A stretch of 12,105 bases of DNA from contig PLST01000281.1 in the NCBI GenBank assembly GCA_003164255.1, forward strand, positions 1 through 12,105. Reading direction: 5' to 3'. The stretch comes from Acidobacteriaceae bacterium. Its GTDB lineage: Bacteria; Acidobacteriota; Terriglobia; Terriglobales; Acidobacteriaceae. Under the pieces are notes generated by a model. It did no database searches. It was given only the letters and a program-made list of their open reading frames with translations, and was not told the DNA's origin. Below, in pieces: positions 1-6,341 of the stretch; position 1 is the stretch's first letter; every line of letters starts with the position of its first letter. The position numbers and the translations under genes are program-made.

Positions 1-969
1 GAAAATCCCGAGTCGGCAACCGTAGTCACGCTGCACAACACCATCGATCTCCCCACCGACCTCAGCGATCCCAACAGCAAGAAGAGCCCCGCCGACGTCA
101 TCGGACTGGCTGTGGGCGACACCACTGGCGTCACGCACGTCCGCCTGTTTGCTGGACCCAAGGCAACCGACATCCTGTCCTCGATCCACGCCACGGGCGC
201 GGACGGAAAGGCAACGGGACAGTCGCTCGAGCCGCTGATCCAATTCGGCTTTTGGACGTTCATCGCCAAGCCCCTCTACATCGTGCTCCGCTTCATGGTC
301 CTCCATGGCATTGGCAACTGGGGCTGGGCCATCATCATTTTCACCGTTGTCTTCAGCCTTGTCATGCTGCCCACACGGTTCATGATGATGCGGTCGTCGC
401 TCAAGATGATGCGCATACAGCCAAAGGTCGATGCCATCAAGAAGCGCTACGCCCATCTCAAGACAAGCGATCCAAAACGGTCTGAGATGAACACCGAGAT
501 GATGGAGCTCTATAAAACAGAAGGCGTCAACATGTACGGCGGATGTCTTCCCCTCCTCATCCAGATGCCGCTTTTCTTCGCCTATTTCCGCGTTCTGCAA
601 AACGCGGTGGAGTTGCGTCAGGCGCACTGGTACTGGCTAACCGACCTCTCTAATCCCGATCCGCTGCATATCCTGCCCATCCTCATCATCCTCACCATGT
701 TCCTCACGCAGTACATCACCCCGTCGCCAGGCATGGATCCTGCACAGCGCCGCATGATGGCTTTCATGATGCCGATCTTCTTCGGATTCATGTTGTGGAA
801 ATACGCTTCGGGGCTCGCACTCTATTGGGGAACCAGCAACTTCATCAATCTCGGCATCCAGGTCGCCATCAATCAGTCCAAGCTGGGCAGGGAGATGCAC
901 GATATTGCCGCCAGGCGGGCCCTCAAAAAATCTGGCGTAAATCCCAAAACGATTCAGGGACGGAAGTAA
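1..969 (+). CDS. yidC: Membrane protein insertase YidC, 3' part (5' end outside window)
   Basis: The frame is open from base 1, so the gene begins upstream. The GTG at 112 is an internal valine, not a start. YidC inserts proteins into the inner membrane, alone or with SecYEG. Visible are the end of the periplasmic domain, then the Oxa1-type core: a segment beginning FGFWTFIAKPLYIVL, the helix WGWAIIIFTVVFSLVML, the cytoplasmic hairpin with LKMMRIQPKVDAIKKRYA, the helix GGCLPLLIQMPLFFAYF, a helix near ILPILIILTMF and the final pair around MAFMMPIFFGFMLW. The Arg codon at 376–378 (PTRF) falls where the conserved groove arginine of YidC (Arg366 in E. coli) is expected. The C-terminal tail is basic, as is common for ribosome contact. 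The gene is followed by its own terminator. The family call is secure; the length of the missing part is unknown. Confidence 0.96.
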   Translation, partial: ENPESATVVTLHNTIDLPTDLSDPNSKKSPADVIGLAVGDTTGVTHVRLFAGPKATDILSSIHATGADGKATGQSLEPLIQFGFWTFIAKPLYIVLRFMVLHGIGNWGWAIIIFTVVFSLVMLPTRFMMMRSSLKMMRIQPKVDAIKKRYAHLKTSDPKRSEMNTEMMELYKTEGVNMYGGCLPLLIQMPLFFAYFRVLQNAVELRQAHWYWLTDLSNPDPLHILPILIILTMFLTQYITPSPGMDPAQRRMMAFMMPIFFGFMLWKYASGLALYWGTSNFINLGIQVAINQSKLGREMHDIAARRALKKSGVNPKTIQGRK

Positions 970-990
970 AGATATCCTTTGTTTCTGAAG

Positions 991-1026
991 CCCCGCTTGA
1001 GGTCGTCCTCGAGCGGGGTTTCCCTT
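991..1026 (+). terminator. Rho-independent terminator after yidC
   Basis: A 12-bp stem pairs 991–1002 (CCCCGCTTGAGG) with 1007–1018 (CCTCGAGCGGGG). It has one T·G wobble and a TCGT loop. The stem is followed by TTTCCCTTT. It lies 22 bases after the yidC stop, so it very likely ends the yidC transcript and separates it from the acyltransferase gene. Confidence 0.88.
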
Positions 1027-1081
1027 TGAGTCGCCAACCTCATTCGATCCGGCACGCTCCGGTGGTGTATCTTCCTACCGT

Positions 1082-1804
1082 ATGGGGTCTACAAACAACA
1101 TCCCGCATCCCGCACCCGAAGCCGAAGAAGTCTATCGCCGCTGGCTCCAGTTCCTTGACGATGAGTTCATCCGGCACGGCTCTCCTGAACGCCGTTGCGA
1201 GATTGTGCGCGACCAGCTTCATCAGCTCTACCTTGGCCGCCCGCATGCGACCAAGTCTGCCGTTAGCCTTACCTCGGAATTGCCGGGAACCATCCTCGCG
1301 CTCTCGCTCGATCCCGCCAACGTGACCCTTGAAGCCGAGTACTTTGCTGACACCGATCGTGAGCGCTACAGCCGCCGCAAGCCTTTGCTCTGGTTCTGGA
1401 AGATGTTTGACCGCTCGCCCATCGGCCTGAATCACTGGCTCGGCTTGCGTTTCCGTTGCATGCTCGCACGCCACATCTTCGACCACCTCGGCTCCGGAGT
1501 AAAGATCTACCACGGCGTTGAGCTCACCTTCGGCTATAACCTCTCCATCGGCGACGGAGTGACCATCCGCCAGGGAGCTCTGCTGAACGATCGCGGCGGC
1601 CTCAAGGTCGGCAATGGAGCGGTGATTGGATCGTTTTCGCGGGTCTTTTCGCACTCCCACGATCCAGAGGAATTCGAAAAGGTCACTCTCGTACCCACCG
1701 TCATCGGCCCGCGAGCCCGTATCGCCAGCCACGCAATCGTCCTCGCAGGCCATCATGTCGCAGAGGGCGAAGCCGTAGGCACCTTCCCTGCAAGCGGCCT
1801 TTAA
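1082..1804 (+). CDS. Hexapeptide-repeat (left-handed beta-helix) acyltransferase, CysE/Maa/NodL-like
   Basis: The 240-residue protein has a helical N-terminal half (residues about 10–130, with many Arg and Trp) and a C-terminal left-handed beta-helix from about residue 130. Hexapeptide turns are visible, such as LSIGDGVTIRQGA, LKVGNGAVIG and TVIGPRARIASHAIVLAG. A loop with FSHSHDPEEFEKV interrupts the helix, like the loop that carries the catalytic histidine in the LacA/Maa/NodL acetyltransferases. The likely reaction is transfer of an acetyl or other acyl group from CoA; the acceptor cannot be read from sequence. The protein stops at VGTFPASGL, soon after the last coil and without the AGSVV-type tail many relatives have. 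The start at 1082 has no clear ribosome-binding site. It lies between the yidC terminator and the M50 protease gene, 58 bases from the latter. Serine acetyltransferase proper is possible but not shown. Confidence 0.8.
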   Translation: MGSTNNIPHPAPEAEEVYRRWLQFLDDEFIRHGSPERRCEIVRDQLHQLYLGRPHATKSAVSLTSELPGTILALSLDPANVTLEAEYFADTDRERYSRRKPLLWFWKMFDRSPIGLNHWLGLRFRCMLARHIFDHLGSGVKIYHGVELTFGYNLSIGDGVTIRQGALLNDRGGLKVGNGAVIGSFSRVFSHSHDPEEFEKVTLVPTVIGPRARIASHAIVLAGHHVAEGEAVGTFPASGL

Positions 1805-1826
1805 AGAATCCGCGTACCGGCCACAT

Positions 1827-1845
1827 GCTAACCTGAATTGTTAGC
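1827..1845. repeat. Short perfect inverted repeat before the M50 protease gene
   Basis: GCTAAC at 1827–1832 and GTTAGC at 1840–1845 form a perfect 6-bp inverted repeat around a 7-base spacer. It lies seven bases upstream of the GGAGAG ribosome-binding site of the next gene. It could be an operator or a weak leader hairpin. Chance is also possible at this length. Confidence 0.35.
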
Positions 1846-1862
1846 GCCAGTGGAGAGTTCGT

Positions 1863-2576
1863 TTGATAGAAACCCGCTTTCTTATTGCCGTCTTCGAGTT
1901 TGTACTTCTGCTGTTTTCGCTCAGCTTTCACGAGTGTGCTCATGCCTGGATGGCCTCCCGCCTCGGCGACCAGACCGCTCGTCTTGAGGGCCGCATCACG
2001 CTCAACCCCATGTATCACGTCGATCCCGTGGGCACTCTGCTTTTTCCCGCGCTCATCATCTTTGGGCCATTCATTGGTTTAAATTTCTTCAGCGGCTTTC
2101 TCATCGGGTGGGCCAAGCCAACGCCTGTCATCACACGAAATTTTAAAAAAATCGTGCGCGACGACAATCTCACCACTCTGGCCGGCCCTGTTTCGAACCT
2201 CATCCTCGTTCTGCTTGCGTTTTGCGGCCTTGCCATTTTGTCAGTCGTCATTCCAAACGGCCGCGACATTGTGCAGTCTTCGTTCATCGCCGCACTCAAT
2301 CCCGGCATGCCTTTGACCATGCAGCCGGTGGCCTTGCTCCTCAGCCTGGCTATCCTGATTAATCTCTCACTCCTGTTCTTCAACCTGCTGCCTATACCTC
2401 CGCTCGACGGCAGCCGCGTCGTGCGCAATCTGCTGCCCTACAACGCCGTCCAGGTCTACGACCGGATTCCCATCTGGGTCAGTTACCTGCTGATGATTTT
2501 CGTCGGCGGAGCCATCATGGGAGCGCTTCTGCGGCCTTCGCTCCGACTGGTCTTCAACGCTCTTATCCACATTTAA
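1863..2576 (+). CDS. M50-family site-2-type zinc metalloprotease (integral membrane)
   Basis: The 237-residue membrane protein starts at TTG 1863, with GGAGAG at 1852–1857, five bases upstream. The zinc motif HExxH is H23-E24-C25-A26-H27 inside the first hydrophobic helix (SLSFHECAHAW). The second signature, NLLPIPPLDG at residues 174–183, supplies the third zinc ligand Asp182. The region after the first motif (residues about 35–80) has the compact fold seen in YwhC-like M50 proteases, with GWAKPTPV just after it. No PDZ domain is present, so this is not an RseP/RasP-type enzyme. Such proteases cut single-span membrane substrates within or near the bilayer; the substrate here is unknown. An M50 gene next to trpS and scpA recurs in several bacterial phyla, so the placement looks ancestral rather than specific. 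Confidence 0.9.
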   Translation: MIETRFLIAVFEFVLLLFSLSFHECAHAWMASRLGDQTARLEGRITLNPMYHVDPVGTLLFPALIIFGPFIGLNFFSGFLIGWAKPTPVITRNFKKIVRDDNLTTLAGPVSNLILVLLAFCGLAILSVVIPNGRDIVQSSFIAALNPGMPLTMQPVALLLSLAILINLSLLFFNLLPIPPLDGSRVVRNLLPYNAVQVYDRIPIWVSYLLMIFVGGAIMGALLRPSLRLVFNALIHI

Positions 2577-2706
2577 AGAGCCCTCCGCATCCCGAGCCAT
2601 CTCCGGGCGGGCCCTCGCTTCCCGGTACAATGGAATGAGCCTTTTGAGAGTTCTTGTAAAGGGCAGCCGCACTCGTTTGGCGCCACCATGGAATTGAAGA
2701 TCAAAC

Positions 2707-3747
2707 ATGTCTGAAACTCAAACTTCACTGCTTCGTCCCCGCGTGCTCAGCGGCATGCGCCCCACCGGCAAGCTCCATTTGGGCAACTACATGGGAGCCC
2801 TCGCCAACTGGGTCAAGCTGCAGGACGAAGACAAGTACGATTGCTACTTCTTCATCGCAGATCTGCATGCGTTGACGACGGATTATGCCGACACATCGGC
2901 CATCGAGCCGAACACGCTTGAAGTGGCGCTTGACTTCCTTGCCGCCGGGCTCGATCCCCAGCGTTCGACCATCTTTGTCCAGAGCCAAGTGGTCCAGCAT
3001 TTCGAGCTGCCCCTCTTGCTCGGCATGATTACGCCCCTCGGCTGGCTTGAGCGCGTTCCAAGCTACAAGGAGATGCAGGAAAATCTCGCCAATAAAGACC
3101 TGACCACATTTGGATTCCTGGGCTATCCGGTTCTTATGGCCTCTGACATCCTCCTCTACCAGCCGCAGTTTGTTCCCGTGGGGCAGGATCAGCAGGCGCA
3201 CGTCGAGCTCACTCGTGAAATTGCGCGCCGGTTCAACCAGTTCTACAAGTTTGGTGAACACGAAGTCTTACCCGAGCCAAAAGTTCTGCTCACACCCTCG
3301 CCCAAGCTCCCCGGTACCGACGGCCGCAAGATGTCAAAGAGCTACGGCAACACCATCCAGATGACAGATCCGGAGCCCGTGGTTCGACAAAAGCTGAAGA
3401 CGATGGTCACCGACCCGGCCCGCGTTCGCCGCACTGACAAAGGTGATCCCGACAAGTGCCCCGTAGGCGACCTGCACAAAGTATTCTCGTCTTCCGATAC
3501 GCTTGCGAAGGTGTACGATGGCTGCCGCTCGGCTGGAATCGGTTGCATCGAGTGCAAGGGTTGGGCCGCTGACGCGCTCGTGCAGATACTCAAGCCAATC
3601 CAGGAACGCCGCGCCAGCTACAGTGCGCCGCAGGTGCTCGAGATTCTCGAAGACGGTTCGCACCGCGCCCGCGCCCGCGCCGAACAAACCATGGAAGAAG
3701 TCCGCTCTGCGATGCATCTTCCGTTTGCATCAGCGAACGGCCGATGA
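2707..3747 (+). CDS. trpS: Tryptophanyl-tRNA synthetase with a probable iron-sulfur cysteine motif
   Basis: This class Ic synthetase activates tryptophan with ATP and charges tRNA-Trp. At 346 residues it has the usual bacterial length. The HIGH-type motif is H24-L25-G26-N27 in TGKLHLGNYMGA. The KMSKS motif is K208–S212 in DGRKMSKSYGNT, so both ATP-binding signatures are intact. Four cysteines, C251, C273, C280 and C283, give C-x21-C-x6-C-x2-C in the C-terminal tRNA-binding region. This resembles the C-x22-C-x6-C-x2-C set that binds a [4Fe-4S] cluster in Thermotoga maritima TrpRS. The start is the ATG at 2707; the upstream GAAGA is a weak ribosome-binding site. The gene lies 130 bases after the M50 gene and 29 bases before scpA, so it is probably co-transcribed with scpA. 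No Trp-codon leader peptide or T-box-like leader was seen. Confidence 0.96.
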   Translation: MSETQTSLLRPRVLSGMRPTGKLHLGNYMGALANWVKLQDEDKYDCYFFIADLHALTTDYADTSAIEPNTLEVALDFLAAGLDPQRSTIFVQSQVVQHFELPLLLGMITPLGWLERVPSYKEMQENLANKDLTTFGFLGYPVLMASDILLYQPQFVPVGQDQQAHVELTREIARRFNQFYKFGEHEVLPEPKVLLTPSPKLPGTDGRKMSKSYGNTIQMTDPEPVVRQKLKTMVTDPARVRRTDKGDPDKCPVGDLHKVFSSSDTLAKVYDGCRSAGIGCIECKGWAADALVQILKPIQERRASYSAPQVLEILEDGSHRARARAEQTMEEVRSAMHLPFASANGR

Positions 3748-3764
3748 GCCCTGTGTAAGCCTCC

Positions 3765-3770
3765 GAGGGA
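3765..3770 (+). promoter_or_regulatory. Ribosome-binding site that fixes the long ScpA start
   Basis: GAGGGA lies six bases before the ATG at 3777. This is a good Shine-Dalgarno match and spacing. It supports translation of the whole N-terminal extension rather than initiation near the conserved domain, where I found no comparable signal. Confidence 0.65.
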
Positions 3771-3776
3771 AATTCA

Positions 3777-5852
3777 ATGGAAGAGAAGTCGGTCCCGTGG
3801 TGGCGCAAGGCGATTCATTTTGCCCTGGATGGAATTCGCTCAGGCTTCGGGCTCTTCTCGCGGACGCCCCAAAAAAACGAAACACCAGAGCCGGCACGCC
3901 CTGCCGGCCAACAAAATAGTCTAAAAGAAGAATCAGAATTGATCGATCATTCCCCCACACTCAACCCGGAAATTGCCCCGGAAATAGAAACTCTCGCTGA
4001 AGTTCAGGCAGCCACGTCTGCGTCGGTCGCAACCCCATCGGCGCAGGCCCCGTCACAGGTCGTTCGAGAGTTTGAGCCCGATGTGGAAGCTGTGCCCGAG
4101 CCAGCCACTCAGGCCGCGGCGGAAATACTCCCCGTCACCGAAACCGAACCCGTTCCAGAGGCCCACTCTCCACAAATCGAAACGGAAGCTGAAGCTGAAG
4201 CAGCCGATAAGGATGAAGCTGCAATCAGCATGAGCGCTGCCGAGCAAGAGCCCGAACAGAACAAGAACATCGAAGAACGTCATCGGCCCGCAATCCACTC
4301 TTCTGAAGAGCCCGCCGTCGGGGTGAAGTCTGCACCCGAGCCGACCCCTGAACCAATTGAGGAGATTGTCCCGGATTTGCCCCCTGAACCATCTGAGCCG
4401 CCATCAGCTGAACCGGAAGTCGACACACCAGAGCCGCCGCTTCGGGTCACTGTCCTCCAAACTCCCGCAATTGAATCGGAAACAAAACAGATCCAGCTCG
4501 CAAGCGAGTCCGCAGAAATCGAAACAGCCCAGGAAACGCAGAACAAATCCCAGCCAGACCCAATCGAACCGGTAGCGCCCGCAGAAACTGTCGATCCCGC
4601 TCCCATCGAAAATCCTGTCCCTGGCGCCCCCGCCTCCCCCGTAGAATCAAAGAAGTCGGTAGCCATCGAAACCCCGAAGGACTCAGTCGAACAACCCGCC
4701 TTCGCTGAAGTGGGTGTTGAAGAGGACGTTGAAGACGAATCTTTGAACGAGGCCATCCTCCCGGCGGAAGCGGTTCCAACTTCGGAAGCAGAACCGCCCG
4801 CCACAGAACAGGACCCAGAGCAAGAGCCGTTACAAGCACCGCCAACTATGGAAATCAACGAACCCAACCCGGAGCAAACTGCGGAACAGCCCACCGAGTC
4901 CGAGACCGGACATGCTCTCGAAATGATCGAGGAACCAGTCGTTCCCTTAGGCGAGCTCCCGGTTGAAGCAGCGCCGAATCCGGCCGTTGATCCACAGCCC
5001 GAAGCAGCACCCGCCCCGGCCAATCCGCCCGCGCACAAGCCGATCATCAAGCTCGAGTCCCGCGATAACGAAGCCGATCTTTCCCCGTTTTCGGTCATCG
5101 TGGCCCAGGTGTACGACGGCCCGCTTGACCTGTTGCTCGACCTGATCCGCAAGCAGGACATCGACATCTACGACATTCCCATCGCCCGCATCACGGCGCA
5201 GTTCCTGGCCTACGTCAATCAATTGAAGGCTACGGATGTCGACGTCGCCGGCGAGTTCATCTATACCGCGTCGCTGCTCATCCACATCAAGAGCAAGATG
5301 CTTCTTCCGCGCGCGCCGTCTGGTCCCGACGACGCCGCAGAAGACCCGCGCCGCGAGTTGGTCGAGCGCCTTCTCGAACACGAGCGCTTCAAGAACGCTG
5401 CCCAGATGCTCCAGCAGAAGCAGATGCTGGAAGCAGCTACATGGTCGAACCCAGGCATCCACGAGTTCCGTGACGACGTATCTGCCGAGCCCGAAATCGC
5501 TGCCGATACAGTCGACCTTGTGCGCATCTTCCGCGACATTCTGGAGCGTGCCCGCAACAGGCCAATCATCAACGTGCAGGAAGACTCCGTCACTGTCGGC
5601 CAGATGATCCAGTTTCTTGCCCGCCGACTCACCATGGAAGACAAGCCAGTCGCCCTGCGGCGGCTGCTCAGCCATACACGCTCGGAGCGCGCCCTCATCG
5701 CCATGTTCCTGGCTTTGCTTGAACTGGTGCGCATGCAGGCCATCCTGCTCCGGCAGGACCGCGCCTTCAGCGAAATCTTCATCAAGAAGAACATTGGCTT
5801 CGAGAACCTGATGAACGACGGCCTGGCGAACGCACGGGACGACTGGCAATAG
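3777..5852 (+). CDS. scpA: Segregation and condensation protein A with a long acidic Pro/Glu-rich N-terminal extension
   Basis: ScpA is the kleisin that bridges the SMC heads and binds ScpB in the bacterial condensin complex. The conserved domain spans only about residues 438–691. It starts at FSVIVAQVYDGPLDLLLDLI (Y446 onward), continues with KSKMLLPRA, and ends in a winged-helix region (RSERALIAMFLALLELVRMQ). Ordinary ScpA proteins are about 230–290 residues; this one is 691. The first 30 residues (WWRKAIHFALDGIRSGFGLF) could form an amphipathic helix. About 400 residues of Glu, Pro, Ala, Ser and Thr follow, with no Trp, Tyr or Cys and only two Phe, as expected of a disordered acidic linker. 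The frame is continuous through an A7 run at 3871–3877, so the extension is not a frameshift artefact. It follows trpS by 29 bases. Its partner scpB lies 5.7 kb downstream instead of adjacent. Confidence 0.94.
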   Translation: MEEKSVPWWRKAIHFALDGIRSGFGLFSRTPQKNETPEPARPAGQQNSLKEESELIDHSPTLNPEIAPEIETLAEVQAATSASVATPSAQAPSQVVREFEPDVEAVPEPATQAAAEILPVTETEPVPEAHSPQIETEAEAEAADKDEAAISMSAAEQEPEQNKNIEERHRPAIHSSEEPAVGVKSAPEPTPEPIEEIVPDLPPEPSEPPSAEPEVDTPEPPLRVTVLQTPAIESETKQIQLASESAEIETAQETQNKSQPDPIEPVAPAETVDPAPIENPVPGAPASPVESKKSVAIETPKDSVEQPAFAEVGVEEDVEDESLNEAILPAEAVPTSEAEPPATEQDPEQEPLQAPPTMEINEPNPEQTAEQPTESETGHALEMIEEPVVPLGELPVEAAPNPAVDPQPEAAPAPANPPAHKPIIKLESRDNEADLSPFSVIVAQVYDGPLDLLLDLIRKQDIDIYDIPIARITAQFLAYVNQLKATDVDVAGEFIYTASLLIHIKSKMLLPRAPSGPDDAAEDPRRELVERLLEHERFKNAAQMLQQKQMLEAATWSNPGIHEFRDDVSAEPEIAADTVDLVRIFRDILERARNRPIINVQEDSVTVGQMIQFLARRLTMEDKPVALRRLLSHTRSERALIAMFLALLELVRMQAILLRQDRAFSEIFIKKNIGFENLMNDGLANARDDWQ

Positions 5853-6340
5853 GTCCATCAGCCTCGGTACCTAGGGCTCTGTCATCCAACTCTCGGCAGG
5901 GTGGCCAAATCCCCTCCGGGAGGCCGCCTGCGCTTAACATGGGGCAAATAAAAAGCGAAATCTCGCACTGTGAAGTCTCTCCCGCCCAGGATCGCCACCC
6001 AAAAAATGGCTTCCGTCATCCTTCTGAAGCACTGGTGCAAACTCGCACAATCAGTTTTCTTCACGCCCCGCCTTTTCCACTGCGACCGGCAAGCATTTTC
6101 ACGCCTTAAGCGCTATCCGGTGTAAAATCAAACTTAATCTGGCATCCGCTCCCTCATCGCCGGATAAGCAATCGTAGACCTATGCGATTGTTGAGGTTTT
6201 ATGGACGTCCTCTCTCCCGACCCTTCACACTCCAGCTTCAAGCCATCCCTATTTCATTTAGATTGCAATCCCCGTTTGCAGCACCTCAATTGGAGGACCA
6301 GGCGTCTCCGGAGTTTTTCCGGGCGCATTGGTGATTTCTA
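5853..6340. other. 488-bp intergenic region between scpA and pit
   Basis: This stretch has no convincing standard-size gene. It holds the long hairpin at 5896–5931, an inverted repeat CAATCG/CGATTG at 6169–6174 and 6185–6190, a possible 46-codon ORF at 6201–6341, and a 5-bp hairpin CCGGA/TCCGG at 6308–6322 just before the pit start. A GGTGAT element at 6330–6335 can serve as the pit ribosome-binding site. TAAAAT at 6123–6128 is a possible -10 box but lacks a good -35 partner. A 60-codon minus-strand frame here has no supporting signal. Confidence 0.6.
5896..5931 (+). terminator. Long hairpin after scpA, possible terminator without a T-tract
   Basis: Bases 5896–5906 pair with 5922–5931: ten pairs, with one bulged G at 5901 and one T·G wobble. 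After an unpaired AAA, TCCC at 5910–5913 pairs with GGGA at 5918–5921 around a CTCC loop. It begins 43 bases after the scpA stop. No run of T follows, so it may be a processing or stability element, or an attenuating structure, rather than a classical terminator. Confidence 0.5.
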
Positions 6341-6341
6341 A
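6201..6341 (+). CDS. Possible 46-codon leader ORF overlapping the pit start
   Basis: ATG 6201 opens a 46-residue frame whose TAA stop (6339–6341) shares one base with the pit ATG (TAATG). A short GAGG lies four bases upstream. The predicted peptide is basic in its second half (RTRRLRSFSGR), has no hydrophobic segment and resembles nothing I recognise. The overlap is of the kind used for termination–reinitiation, so it could couple or regulate pit translation. About 60 % of its third codon positions are G or C, which is lower than I would expect for real genes here. It may be chance. Confidence 0.22.
   Translation: MDVLSPDPSHSSFKPSLFHLDCNPRLQHLNWRTRRLRSFSGRIGDF

Noticed and set aside
1040..1756. 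238-codon minus-strand frame opposite the acyltransferase gene
   Set aside because: The plus strand shows clear hexapeptide repeats. The antisense frame has no motif and would begin inside the acyltransferase.
2626..2631. TACAAT as a -10 promoter box upstream of trpS
   Set aside because: No acceptable -35 element lies 16–18 bases upstream; the position reads CCGGGC. The evidence is too weak to list as a promoter.
2688..2713. Eight-codon upstream ORF (MELKIKHV) overlapping the trpS start, considered as a Trp attenuator leader
   Set aside because: It contains no Trp codon, and no alternative hairpins or T-box elements are visible in the 130-base leader.
4280..5167. 295-codon minus-strand frame opposite scpA
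   Set aside because: It is the antisense shadow of the Glu/Pro-rich coding repeat, giving a Ser/Gly low-complexity product with no known domain.
5879..6030. Pho-box-like half sites CTGTCAT (5879–5885) and CCGTCAT (6013–6019) upstream of pit
   Set aside because: The second half-repeats at the right spacing match only 4 of 7 and 3 of 7 bases, and both sites lie more than 300 bases from the pit start.
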